Part shown: positions 54,683 to 63,547 of the stretch, one piece after another | Layout: each line of letters starts with the position of its first letter | How positions within the stretch are numbered: position 1 is the first letter of the stretch | Assembly (NCBI GenBank): GCA_002490775.1 | Contig: DKUR01000035.1 | Location: 1-64,000 of the forward strand | Source of the DNA: Lachnospiraceae bacterium UBA7199 | Lineage (GTDB): Bacteria; Bacillota; Clostridia; Lachnospirales; Lachnospiraceae | DNA: 64,000 nucleotides | Reading direction: 5' to 3' | The notes under the pieces: model-generated | The model's database searches: none | What the model saw: the letters and a program-made list of their open reading frames with translations, nothing else | What the model was told of the DNA's origin: nothing | Translations under genes and position numbers: made by a program

Positions 54683-55675
54683 ATGCAGTACACAGACATT
54701 GGAATTGATTTAGGAACCGCGAGCATACTGGTTTACATCAGAGGGAGGGGAGTAGTCCTTAAGGAGCCTTCAGTTGTAGCTTTTGATAGAGATACGAACA
54801 GAATTAAAGCAATTGGCGAGGATGCCAGATTAATGCTGGGAAGAACACCAGGGAATATTGTTGCAGTGCGGCCTTTACGCCAAGGGGTTATTTCGGATTA
54901 CAGGGTAACGGAACAAATGATGAAGTATTTTATTCAAAAAGCGTTAGGCAAGCGGACTTTTAGAAAACCCAGAATTGCGGTCTGTGTACCCAGCGGTGTA
55001 ACAGAAGTAGAAAAAAAGGCTGTTGAAGATGCAACGCTTCAGGCAGGGGCAAGAGAGGTTTCTATTATTGAAGAACCTATTGCGGCCGCCATTGGTGCAG
55101 GAATTGATATTTCTAAACCCTGTGGCAATATGATCGTAGATATTGGAGGAGGAACTTCTGACATTGCTGTCATATCATTGGGCGGAACAGTTGTAAGCGC
55201 TTCCATTAAAATTGCAGGAGATGATTTTGATGAGGCCCTTGTAAGATATATGCGTAAGAAGCATAATCTGCTGATTGGTGAAAGAACAGCAGAGGACATC
55301 AAAATAAAAATAGGATCTGCTTTTAAGCGTGTGGAAGTAGATTATATGGATGTAAGGGGACGGAATCTGGTTACAGGACTTCCCAAAACAATAAAGGTAT
55401 CTTCTGAAGAAACAGAAGAGGCGCTTAAGGAAACTACAGCACAGATCATCGAGACGATTCACAGTGTGCTTGAGAAAACGCCTCCGGAATTAGCGGCGGA
55501 TATTGCAGACAGGGGAATTGTCCTGACGGGAGGTGGAAGCCTTCTTCGGGGACTTGAAGACTTGATTGCTGAAAAAACTGGAATTAATACTATGACTGCG
55601 GAAGATCCAATGACTGCAGTTGCTATTGGTACAGGAAAATATGTAGAATTTCTTGCTGGTTATAAAGAAGATTAA
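54683..55675 (+). CDS. mbl: MreB-like actin homologue (Mbl)
   Basis: A 330-residue bacterial actin that guides lateral wall synthesis. Phosphate 1 DIGIDLGTASILVY, EEPIAAAIGAG, phosphate 2 MIVDIGGGTSDIAVISLGG and adenosine motif GIVLTGGGSLLRGL. Called Mbl and not MreB because it is followed by two flagellar rod genes, the mbl-flhO-flhP order of B. subtilis, and no mreCD follow. GAAAGGGG precedes ATG 54683. Confidence 0.88.
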   Translation: MQYTDIGIDLGTASILVYIRGRGVVLKEPSVVAFDRDTNRIKAIGEDARLMLGRTPGNIVAVRPLRQGVISDYRVTEQMMKYFIQKALGKRTFRKPRIAVCVPSGVTEVEKKAVEDATLQAGAREVSIIEEPIAAAIGAGIDISKPCGNMIVDIGGGTSDIAVISLGGTVVSASIKIAGDDFDEALVRYMRKKHNLLIGERTAEDIKIKIGSAFKRVEVDYMDVRGRNLVTGLPKTIKVSSEETEEALKETTAQIIETIHSVLEKTPPELAADIADRGIVLTGGGSLLRGLEDLIAEKTGINTMTAEDPMTAVAIGTGKYVEFLAGYKED

Positions 55676-55721
55676 AGCAGATCAGGGAAACTGCTTTTAG
55701 GGGAAAGGATAAGGGTGCTTT

Positions 55722-56498
55722 ATGGTTAAAGGGTTGTATAGTGCCTACACAGGCATGATTCATCAGCAGCATAGAATGGATGTGCTTACAAATAATCTTG
55801 CGAATGCGGATACTACTGGATTTAAGAAGGAAGGAGCTACCAGCCAGTCTTTTGATTCCATTCTTGCATATAAGATTAAGGACACTTCTGATGGTTTTCA
55901 TACTTCAAGAAGGATTGGAGTAAATAATCCCGGAGTCAAGATTGGGGAAGGTTATACGGATTTTTCTCAGGGGCCTCTTAAGACTACAGGAAATACTTTT
56001 GATCTGGCACTTACAGATTCAGGTTTTTTTGCTGTGGAGTTTACCAACAAGGCAGGAGAAACTTCCATTAAGTATACCAGAGATGGTGATTTTGCGCTGA
56101 CGCAGGATGGCAGGCTTGTTACCAGGGATGGTGATAGTGTTCTGGATGAAAATGGCTCTCCGATAGAAATTGATCCATTGGATACAACTGTGATCAATAC
56201 CCAGGGTGAAATTATTCAAAATGGAAGAGTAGTTGCAACAATTCAAGTAACTGATTTTGAAGATTATAATTATTTGGAAAGATATGGCGAAAATTATTTT
56301 CAACCAATAGAAGGAGCAGAGGAAACCCAGGCACAGGCACAGGTTTACTCAGGATACTTAGAGGCAGCCAATATGTCAGTGGTAACGGAAATGGTCAATA
56401 TGATTGAGGTTTCCCGTGCTTATGAAAGCAATCAAAAGGTGATTACCACCTATGACAGTACACTTGATATTGCAGCAAATCAGCTTGGTAAAATTTAA
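55722..56498 (+). CDS. flgF: Flagellar hook-basal body (rod) protein FlhO/FlgF-like
   Basis: A 258-residue flagellar rod protein, exported by the flagellar type III system (no Sec signal). N-terminal GLYSAYTGMIHQQHRMDVLT leads into NNLANADTTGFK, and the C-terminal EMVNMIEVSRAYESNQKVI helix is the partner coiled-coil segment. A central FlgE/F/G domain lies between. GGATAAGG precedes ATG 55722. First of three rod genes. Confidence 0.9.
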   Translation: MVKGLYSAYTGMIHQQHRMDVLTNNLANADTTGFKKEGATSQSFDSILAYKIKDTSDGFHTSRRIGVNNPGVKIGEGYTDFSQGPLKTTGNTFDLALTDSGFFAVEFTNKAGETSIKYTRDGDFALTQDGRLVTRDGDSVLDENGSPIEIDPLDTTVINTQGEIIQNGRVVATIQVTDFEDYNYLERYGENYFQPIEGAEETQAQAQVYSGYLEAANMSVVTEMVNMIEVSRAYESNQKVITTYDSTLDIAANQLGKI

Positions 56499-56509
56499 GG
56501 AGACAGGAT

Positions 56510-57331
56510 ATGGTTAGAAGTTTATGGTCCGCAGCGACAGGTATGAATGCACAGCAAACAAATGTAGATACGATTGCTAATAATCTGGCTAACGTCAATA
56601 CAGTGGGTTATAAATCCCAGGTAGCGCAGTTTAAGTCGCTGCTTTATCAGACATTACAGACAGCTACAACATCAGCAAATGGAGAAGCTAAGCCTACAAG
56701 TTCACAGGTAGGTCTTGGTGTTAGGAATTCTTCCATAGATTCTATTTTTAGACAGGGGAGCCTTTTAGCTTCTGAAAGCACTACTTCATTTGCCATTGAA
56801 GGAGATGGATTCTTTGCTGTTCGGGGTGAAGATGGAAATACATATTATACAAGGAACGGAGATTTTACATGGGCGACTAATGGTGGAAGAGGTATGATGC
56901 TGACAGATCAGGATGGCCGGCCTGTATTAAACTCCAGAGGAGCAGTTATTACCCTCCCTTCAAATTATGTTACTAATAAGGTTACAATTACCGGAGACGG
57001 CCAGGTCTGCTATCCTGATGCTAATAACAACCCTCAGCCAATTAATGGAATGGCGATAGGCTTGTATCAGTTTAATAATCCTGGAGGACTTGAGAGACAG
57101 GGAAATACTCTGTGGGCAGCAACAGAAGCCAGTGGAACTGTTTTGAACGAAGCTACTAACAGAAATCTAACCAGAAGCAAGGTAGTGCAGGGGTATCTGG
57201 AAGGTTCCGGCGTACAGGTGGCAGATGAAATGGTTAATTTGATTGTTGCACAGCGCGCTTATGAAATGAACTCGAAAGCAATTACTACTTCAGATGAAAT
57301 GATGCAGACAGCAAACAATCTGAAGCGCTAA
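56510..57331 (+). CDS. flgG: Flagellar distal rod protein FlgG/FlhP-like
   Basis: A 273-residue rod protein. MVRSLWSAATGMNAQQTNVD and IANNLANVNTVGYKSQVAQF at the N-terminus, FAIEGDGFFAVRGEDGNTYY in the centre, and DEMVNLIVAQRAYEMNSKAI at the C-terminus define FlgG-type proteins. It lies 11 nt after flgF behind AAGGAGA. Confidence 0.92.
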   Translation: MVRSLWSAATGMNAQQTNVDTIANNLANVNTVGYKSQVAQFKSLLYQTLQTATTSANGEAKPTSSQVGLGVRNSSIDSIFRQGSLLASESTTSFAIEGDGFFAVRGEDGNTYYTRNGDFTWATNGGRGMMLTDQDGRPVLNSRGAVITLPSNYVTNKVTITGDGQVCYPDANNNPQPINGMAIGLYQFNNPGGLERQGNTLWAATEASGTVLNEATNRNLTRSKVVQGYLEGSGVQVADEMVNLIVAQRAYEMNSKAITTSDEMMQTANNLKR

Positions 57332-57389
57332 TAGATGGCAATTTATTGTTTGAGGTGCCGCTGACGGAAGAAAGGGATATGGTATTGAT

Positions 57390-57743
57390 ATGGAATTTGG
57401 TGGAATTTCATCTGCATATACAGATTATGTACAGAGTCAAAATACAGCAGAATCAAAGTTAAGGCAGGAAATTACAGGTACAGATTATTCTAAAGCTACA
57501 GATGATGAGCTTTTAAGTGCCTGTAAACAATTTGAGGCTTATTTTCTGGAGCAGGTATTTAAGGGAATGCAAAAGACAGTAGACTGTATAAAAACAGAAG
57601 AAAGCAGCAGTTCAGGCAGTGGTCTGGTAGATTATTTTAAGGACAGTGCGATTCAGGAACTGGCTGCCACTTCTACAGAAACGCAGGGGTTAGGTCTTGC
57701 ACAAATGTTATATGAACAAATGAAACGGAATTATGGCTTATAA
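57390..57743 (+). CDS. Flagellar rod-binding protein (FlgJ N-terminal-like)
   Basis: A 117-residue Rod-binding (PF10135) protein with LLSACKQFEAYFLEQVFKGM and SGSGLVDYFKDSAIQELA. It corresponds to the N-terminal rod-cap part of FlgJ without the muramidase domain. It follows flgG, consistent with rod assembly. The ribosome binding site (AAAGGG near 57371) is a little distant from ATG 57390. Confidence 0.82.
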   Translation: MEFGGISSAYTDYVQSQNTAESKLRQEITGTDYSKATDDELLSACKQFEAYFLEQVFKGMQKTVDCIKTEESSSSGSGLVDYFKDSAIQELAATSTETQGLGLAQMLYEQMKRNYGL

Positions 57744-57828
57744 TTTGAAGCTATATATGGTATAGGGGGCTGCTGAAATGAAACGGGTCGACGTTTTGTT
57801 TGGCAGCTTTTTTACAGGAGGATTTTTC

Positions 57829-60075
57829 TTGGAAACAGTCACAGGTTGCGTAGATCATGTTATTTTTCAGAATAAGGAGAATGGATATGCGGTAGTGTCG
57901 CTGGAGTATGAAGGGGAAGAACTGATTTGCGTAGGTAATTTTCGCTCTGTAGAAGCAGGGGAAACATTAGAATTAAAGGGAAATTTTGTGGAACATCCGG
58001 TTTATGGGCATCAACTGAAGGTGGAAAGCTGTCAGGTGGTGATGCCGAAGGATGAGATTTCCATGCAGCATTATTTGGGCTCAGGTGCAATTAAGGGAGT
58101 CGGGGAAGCACTGGCGGCAAGAATTGTCAGAAAATTTGGAAAGGATACCTTCAGAATCATAGAAGAAGAACCGGAGCGTCTGGCTGAAATTAAGGGAATC
58201 AGCGAACGAATGGCAAGGGAAATAGCACTTCAAGCGATGGAAAAAAAGGACATGAGAGAAGCCTTTGTTTTTTTGCAGAAATATGGTATTTCCAATACGC
58301 TGGCGGTGAAGATTTATAACAAGTATGGCATGGAACTTTATGGGATTATGAAAGAAAACCCATACAGACTGGCGGAAGATATTGAGGGCGTTGGATTTAG
58401 AATTGCAGATGAAATTGCCTCCAGAATAGGAATTCATACAGATTCTGATTATCGGATACGCAGCGGCATTCTTTATGTTCTTCTGCAGGCATCTGCCGAG
58501 GGACACATGTACCTTCCATCTGAGATTCTTAAAGCAAGAGCGGAAGAAATTTTAGGAGTAAATACAGAGCTGATTACGCCCCATCTTGCCAATCTGGCTA
58601 TGGATAAAAAAATTGTAGTTAAAGTGAAAGAAAAAGAACAGAGAGTCTACGCACTTTCCAGTTATTATGTAGAGCTGAACTGTGCAAGAATGCTTCATGA
58701 CCTGGATGTGTCTATGGAAGAAGAATTGCTCCCCGCAGAAGAGGAGAAGGTGCGGACAATGCTCAGAAGTTTAGAAAAAGAGCAGGGAATTGCGCTTGAT
58801 GAATTACAAAAACAGGCTGTCTTTCAAAGCGTTAAATCTGGTCTTATGATTTTATCAGGAGGACCAGGGACAGGAAAAACAACTACTATTAACACCATTA
58901 TCCGCTATTTTGAAGGGGAAGGGATGGATATTCTGCTGGCAGCGCCTACAGGAAGAGCGGCAAAACGAATGACAGAGGCCACCGGATATGAGGCACGTAC
59001 AATACATAGACTTTTGGAGATCAATGGGGCTGTGGAGGAAGGAAGACGTGCACAGTTTGAGAGAAATGCGGAAAATCCTCTTGAGGCTGATGTAGTTATC
59101 ATTGATGAGATGTCTATGGTGGATATTTATTTATTTAAAGCTCTTTTGGAAGCTATCAGTGTGGGAACCCGCCTGATTATGGTAGGAGATGTGGATCAAT
59201 TGCCAAGTGTGGGGCCGGGGCAGGTTTTACAGGATCTGATAGAAAGCAGAACTTTTCCAGTGATCATGTTGAAAAGAATATTTAGGCAGGCGGGGGAAAG
59301 TGACATTATAGTAAATGCGCATAAGATCAATCGGGGAGAGAAAATTGAGCTTGATAATAAAAGTAAAGATTTTTTCTTTTTGGAGAGGGCAGATGTAAAC
59401 GTAATATACAAGCATATGATACAGTTGATACGTGAAAAACTTCCTTCTTATGTGAACGCTGCATCATATGATATTCAGGTACTTACGCCTATGAGAAAGG
59501 GAAATCTGGGAGCAGCAGCTTTAAATAGTATTCTTCAAAAGTACTTAAATCCGCCTTCAGCACAAAAAAAAGAATACGAATCAGGAGAACGTCTTTTCAG
59601 AGAGGGGGATAAGGTAATGCAGATCAAAAATAATTATCAGATTCCCTGGGAGATCGTGAGCAGATACGGTATAGCTATAGACAAAGGAATGGGTGTTTTT
59701 AATGGAGATATGGGAATTGTTCGGGAAATTGATCATACTGCCCAGATCCTTACAGTAGAATATGATGAGCAAAAAAGAATCGAATACCCTTTTTCGGGGC
59801 TGGACGAGATAGAACTTGCTTATGCTGTAACGATACATAAATCGCAGGGGAGCGAATATCCGGCAGTAATTCTTCCTGTTTTATCTGGTCCAAGAATGCT
59901 TTTTAACAGAAATCTTCTATATACAGCAGTAACACGTGCAAGAAAATGCGTCACTATCTTGGGAAGCAGACAGACGGTACAGGAAATGATAAAAAATGAA
60001 AAACAGCATGAGCGTTATACCAGTTTGTGCGACAGAATAAGAGAGATCAAGGAAACGGAGGCTGAATGGGCGTAA
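57829..60075 (+). CDS. recD2: RecD2-type ATP-dependent DNA helicase
   Basis: A 748-residue SF1B 5'-to-3' helicase outside a RecBCD complex. N-terminal OB-like part (ETVTGCVDHVIFQNKENGYA), helix-hairpin-helix region (about 75-200), Walker A LSGGPGTGKTTTINT, Walker B VVIIDEMSMVD and C-terminal UvrD-like AYAVTIHKSQGSEYPAVILP and YTAVTRARK. TTG 57829 is chosen because AGGAGG lies exactly 7 nt upstream and the family usually starts here; ATG 57778 would add 17 unrelated residues. Overlaps comF. Confidence 0.92.
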   Translation: METVTGCVDHVIFQNKENGYAVVSLEYEGEELICVGNFRSVEAGETLELKGNFVEHPVYGHQLKVESCQVVMPKDEISMQHYLGSGAIKGVGEALAARIVRKFGKDTFRIIEEEPERLAEIKGISERMAREIALQAMEKKDMREAFVFLQKYGISNTLAVKIYNKYGMELYGIMKENPYRLAEDIEGVGFRIADEIASRIGIHTDSDYRIRSGILYVLLQASAEGHMYLPSEILKARAEEILGVNTELITPHLANLAMDKKIVVKVKEKEQRVYALSSYYVELNCARMLHDLDVSMEEELLPAEEEKVRTMLRSLEKEQGIALDELQKQAVFQSVKSGLMILSGGPGTGKTTTINTIIRYFEGEGMDILLAAPTGRAAKRMTEATGYEARTIHRLLEINGAVEEGRRAQFERNAENPLEADVVIIDEMSMVDIYLFKALLEAISVGTRLIMVGDVDQLPSVGPGQVLQDLIESRTFPVIMLKRIFRQAGESDIIVNAHKINRGEKIELDNKSKDFFFLERADVNVIYKHMIQLIREKLPSYVNAASYDIQVLTPMRKGNLGAAALNSILQKYLNPPSAQKKEYESGERLFREGDKVMQIKNNYQIPWEIVSRYGIAIDKGMGVFNGDMGIVREIDHTAQILTVEYDEQKRIEYPFSGLDEIELAYAVTIHKSQGSEYPAVILPVLSGPRMLFNRNLLYTAVTRARKCVTILGSRQTVQEMIKNEKQHERYTSLCDRIREIKETEAEWA

Positions 60076-60782
60076 AGGAAACTTTGTTGAATCTGCTATA
60101 TCCTGCAAGATGTGTGGTATGCGATGAAATAACAGGAACAGGCTGTGCAGGGGAAACTATATGTAAAAAATGCAGAGAAAAAATCGTATATATCAGAGAA
60201 CCCTTTTGCATGAAATGTGGAAAACAGCTTAGTAAAACAGAACAGGAGTACTGCAGTGACTGTCAGAAAAAGAAACATGCTTATATACAGGGGACTGCAT
60301 TATACGATTATGGAAGCATGGCAGATTCTGTTTTCCGGTTTAAATATATGGGAAGAGTGGAATATGCAAGATTTTATGGAAGGGAATTATACAAAGAAAA
60401 GGCCTGCTGGCTCGCTATGATCAATCCGGATGCATTAGTTCCCGTGCCTATTCATCCGTCCAGAAAACGAAAGAGAGGGTATAATCAAGCGGAATTGATA
60501 GCAAGAGAATTAGCAAGGTGCTCAGGCATTCCTGTGAACACCCGGCTGATACGAAGAATAGGCAGGACCAGTCCTTTAAAAAACCTTAATCAATTAGAAA
60601 GGGAGAAAAATTTGAAAAGGGCTTTTAAAATATACAAAAATGATGTAAAATTAAGTACGATTGTTATTATAGATGATATTTATACTACGGGCAGCACTAT
60701 TGATGCCATGACAGGAATTTTGCATAAAGCTGGCATTCCAAATGTATATTTTATGGCATTGACAATTGGCAGGGGGATTTAG
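60066..60782 (+). CDS. comF: ComF family phosphoribosyltransferase-like protein
   Basis: A 238-residue ComFC-type protein. N-terminal zinc ribbon with four Cys pairs (CVVC, CKKC, CMKC, CSDC within residues 16-70), then a phosphoribosyltransferase fold with VPVPIHPSRKRKRGYNQAEL and PRPP loop TIVIIDDIYTTGST. ComFC takes part in DNA uptake; no comFA is seen here. It overlaps recD2 by 10 nt. Confidence 0.9.
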   Translation: MGVKETLLNLLYPARCVVCDEITGTGCAGETICKKCREKIVYIREPFCMKCGKQLSKTEQEYCSDCQKKKHAYIQGTALYDYGSMADSVFRFKYMGRVEYARFYGRELYKEKACWLAMINPDALVPVPIHPSRKRKRGYNQAELIARELARCSGIPVNTRLIRRIGRTSPLKNLNQLEREKNLKRAFKIYKNDVKLSTIVIIDDIYTTGSTIDAMTGILHKAGIPNVYFMALTIGRGI

Positions 60783-60807
60783 TAAAAGAAATGCAGGAGG
60801 TATAATT

Positions 60808-61218
60808 ATGAATGCACGTAATTGTAAAAAATGCGGCAGATTGTTTAATTACGTTATGGGGCCGGTTATTTGTCCTAGATGTAAAGAAAATCAGGAAGCT
60901 AAGTTTAATGAAGTAAAAGAGTATGTTCGTGAACATCATGGAGCTGATATTTCAGAGGTTTCAGAGGCATGTGATGTAGAGCATAATCAGATTCGTCAGT
61001 GGATCAGAGAAGAAAGGCTGGAGTTTGCAGATGATTCACCGATTAGAATTGCCTGTGAAGGTTGTGGAGCCATGATCAGATCAGGCCGCTTTTGCGAAAA
61101 ATGTAAAGCAGATATGGCCAGTGGGTTTAAGCATGCAGCGGGACTGGATAAACCGAAGCAGCCAACACCTCAGCCTGCACCTCGTAAAAGTGAACGCGAT
61201 AAGATGCGTTTTCTGTAA
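60808..61218 (+). CDS. yvyF: YvyF-like flagellar operon protein
   Basis: A 136-residue protein with N-terminal zinc ribbon (NCKKCGRLF...CPRCKENQ), a helix-turn-helix-like middle (VSEACDVEHNQIRQWIREER), a second Cys cluster (CEGCGAMI...CEKC) and a basic Pro-rich tail. It matches the TIGR03826/YvyF family, which follows comF in B. subtilis before flgM. ATG 60808 follows AGGAGG at 7 nt. It is a likely regulator of flagellar genes; the mechanism is unknown. Confidence 0.85.
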   Translation: MNARNCKKCGRLFNYVMGPVICPRCKENQEAKFNEVKEYVREHHGADISEVSEACDVEHNQIRQWIREERLEFADDSPIRIACEGCGAMIRSGRFCEKCKADMASGFKHAAGLDKPKQPTPQPAPRKSERDKMRFL

Positions 61219-61274
61219 TTCTTACGGGATGAGACGCATTGCTATGTACATGGAAAGAAAAGGTTTTTAAAAAT

Positions 61275-61661
61275 ATGATGAATGAAGAAAAGGTCATCCT
61301 TATGACCAGACTGGCCTCTTATGAGTCGAATGAAGGTAAAAAGGATATTTCTATCGTCAATTATTTTAAGAGCGATTATATCGGATTTCAGATTTTAAAG
61401 TCAGTGATTGCTGCAACAATTTCTTTTTTTGCATTATTTGGAGTATATGTTTTTTATAATTTTGAGGAGTTGATGCAGAATATTTATAAGATGGATCTGC
61501 TGGGCTTTGGAAAAGATGTTATAACATTATATTTATGTGTAGTAGGTGCATACGGCGTTATTACTTATGTGCTTTTCACATACAAATATAACAAAGCAAA
61601 AAAGAATTTAAGAAATTATTATGTCAATCTTAAAAAACTGGCAGGCATGTATGATAAATAA
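61275..61661 (+). CDS. Uncharacterised membrane protein (two TM segments)
   Basis: A 128-residue protein with two hydrophobic segments (about 37-60 and 80-105) and a basic C-terminal tail (KYNKAKKNLRNYYVNLKKLA). I do not recognise a family. ATG 61275/61278 is preferred; a longer frame back to 61239 has no site. Its stop lies 13 nt before the start of the next membrane gene, so they are probably co-expressed between yvyF and cdaA. Confidence 0.65.
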   Translation: MMNEEKVILMTRLASYESNEGKKDISIVNYFKSDYIGFQILKSVIAATISFFALFGVYVFYNFEELMQNIYKMDLLGFGKDVITLYLCVVGAYGVITYVLFTYKYNKAKKNLRNYYVNLKKLAGMYDK

Positions 61662-61674
61662 TGAGGAAGACCAT

Positions 61675-62634
61675 ATGATAACCTTACTTGTTGTAAAACA
61701 GTATATTAAAACTTTTATCAGTAAATATGAAGTATATTTAAAGCCGCTTTTAAAAATGATACTGGCCTTGATCTCTTTGATGATGATTAACGGAAAGATT
61801 GGCTATATGCACAGGTTGGATAATATATCAATTGTGCTCATTATCGCATTGATGTGTTCTTTTATGCCAATGAATTTCATTATTTTTGTGGCGGCAGCTT
61901 TTATCGTATTACATTTATATGCATTATCATTAGAATGTGCAGCACTTGCACTTGTAATTTTTTTGGTGATGTTTTTACTATATTTTCGATTTTCACCAAA
62001 GGATACGCTTGTCCTTTTGCTTACACCCATATGCTTTGTCTTAAAGATTCCATATGTGATTCCACTTGCAATGGGACTTTTGGGAACACCTGCGTCGGCA
62101 ATTTCCGTAGGATGTGGCGTAATGGTAAGTTATTTGATCTCCTATTTCGCTGAAAGCGCTACAGCACTATCAGGAATGGCAGCAGAGGAACTGACAACCA
62201 AATTCAGATTTATCATAGATGGATTTATTGATAACAAGGAAATGGTTCTTACAATTGCAGCGTTTACAGTTACAATTATCCTTGTTTATACGATTAAACG
62301 TCTTTCTATAGATCATGCATGGACGATTGCGATTATTGCAGGAGCAATTGCAGATGTTGTGGTTCTTTTGATAGGGGACATGGTATTTGACACTAATGTA
62401 TCTATTGTCGGCATTATTTTTGGCACAATCTTTTCAGCACTTATTGTTAAGGTGGTCGAATTTTTTGCTTTCCATGTAGACTACAGCAGGGTGGAAAAAG
62501 TACAGTTTGAAGACGATGAGTACTATTATTACGTAAAAGCAGTGCCTAAGATTACGGTTGCGATGCCGTCTAAGACGGTAAAAAAGATAAATACTCCTAA
62601 AAAGAAGTATAGCAGCAGCCAGGTACGAAAGTAA
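61675..62634 (+). CDS. Uncharacterised polytopic membrane protein upstream of cdaA
   Basis: A 319-residue protein with about eight to ten hydrophobic segments, then a cytoplasmic tail with an acidic Tyr-rich stretch (QFEDDEYYYYVKAVPKI) and a Lys-rich end (PSKTVKKINTPKKKY). ATG 61675 follows GAGGAAG at 5 nt. No catalytic motif is recognised. It is 43 nt upstream of cdaA on the same strand, so a role tied to c-di-AMP signalling or wall stress is possible but only inferred. Confidence 0.65.
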   Translation: MITLLVVKQYIKTFISKYEVYLKPLLKMILALISLMMINGKIGYMHRLDNISIVLIIALMCSFMPMNFIIFVAAAFIVLHLYALSLECAALALVIFLVMFLLYFRFSPKDTLVLLLTPICFVLKIPYVIPLAMGLLGTPASAISVGCGVMVSYLISYFAESATALSGMAAEELTTKFRFIIDGFIDNKEMVLTIAAFTVTIILVYTIKRLSIDHAWTIAIIAGAIADVVVLLIGDMVFDTNVSIVGIIFGTIFSALIVKVVEFFAFHVDYSRVEKVQFEDDEYYYYVKAVPKITVAMPSKTVKKINTPKKKYSSSQVRK

Positions 62635-62677
62635 GTGGAAGCATTTTAGAAATATAATAATAAAAGGGAATGACTAG

Positions 62678-63547
62678 ATGGAACGTGGATTAGAATTTAT
62701 TCAATTATATCTATCGCGGGTTACTGGTGTCAGATGGGCAGATGTCGTCGAAATTGTGATCATATCTTTTCTGATCTATAATATTCTGGTGTGGGTTAAA
62801 AATACAAGAGCCTGGTCATTACTTAAGGGAATACTTGTAATTGCAGTGTTTGTTTTTGTTGCTGAATATTTTGAAATGAATACGATCTTGTGGATCGTAA
62901 ATAACATGTTTGGCGTTGCAGTAACTGCTGTGATAGTAATTCTTCAGCCGGAGCTTCGAAAAGCGGTGGAGGAACTGGGAAGAAAAAACATTATAGCTTC
63001 CATTTTTCCCTTTGAAGTAAGTAAAGGTTTAGGCGAAGGCAGATTTTCGGATAAAACAATAAATGAGATAGCGAAAGCATGTGTGGAAATGGGCAAAGTG
63101 AAGACTGGTGCCCTTATTGTTATAGAACAAAATCAGTCTCTTTCTGAATATGAAAGAACTGGAATTGATGTGGATGGTATCGTTACCAGCCAGCTTTTGA
63201 TCAATATTTTTGAGCATAATACACCACTTCATGATGGGGCAGTGATTATAAGAGGAAACAGGATTACATCTGCAACCTGCTATCTACCTCTTTCAGATAA
63301 TATGCAGCTCAGTAAAGAACTAGGCACCAGGCACCGGGCAGGTGTGGGAATTTCTGAGGCAACGGATTCTCTTACAGTGATCGTTTCAGAAGAAACAGGA
63401 AAGATCAGTGTTGCTTATGATGGAAAAATAGAAAGAAACCTAAGTGGCGATACCCTTAAAGAAAGACTAAAAACAATACAGAATAAGCCGGAGGAAGAAA
63501 GCCGCAAGAGAATTCTGTGGAAGGGACGGTCTAAAGGTGAAAAATAA
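62678..63547 (+). CDS. cdaA: Diadenylate cyclase CdaA
   Basis: A 289-residue enzyme that joins two ATP into c-di-AMP. Three N-terminal membrane segments (about 22-90), then the DAC domain with TGALIVIEQNQSL, LHDGAVII (DGA 186-188) and GTRHRAGVGISE (RHR 218-220). All catalytic motifs are intact. The stop overlaps the start of the next gene (cdaR), the usual cdaA-cdaR pair. Confidence 0.95.
   Translation: MERGLEFIQLYLSRVTGVRWADVVEIVIISFLIYNILVWVKNTRAWSLLKGILVIAVFVFVAEYFEMNTILWIVNNMFGVAVTAVIVILQPELRKAVEELGRKNIIASIFPFEVSKGLGEGRFSDKTINEIAKACVEMGKVKTGALIVIEQNQSLSEYERTGIDVDGIVTSQLLINIFEHNTPLHDGAVIIRGNRITSATCYLPLSDNMQLSKELGTRHRAGVGISEATDSLTVIVSEETGKISVAYDGKIERNLSGDTLKERLKTIQNKPEEESRKRILWKGRSKGEK

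Noticed and set aside
57778..57828. ATG 57778 as recD2 start
   Set aside because: It adds 17 residues unlike RecD2 and lacks a good ribosome binding site, whereas TTG 57829 has AGGAGG at 7 nt.
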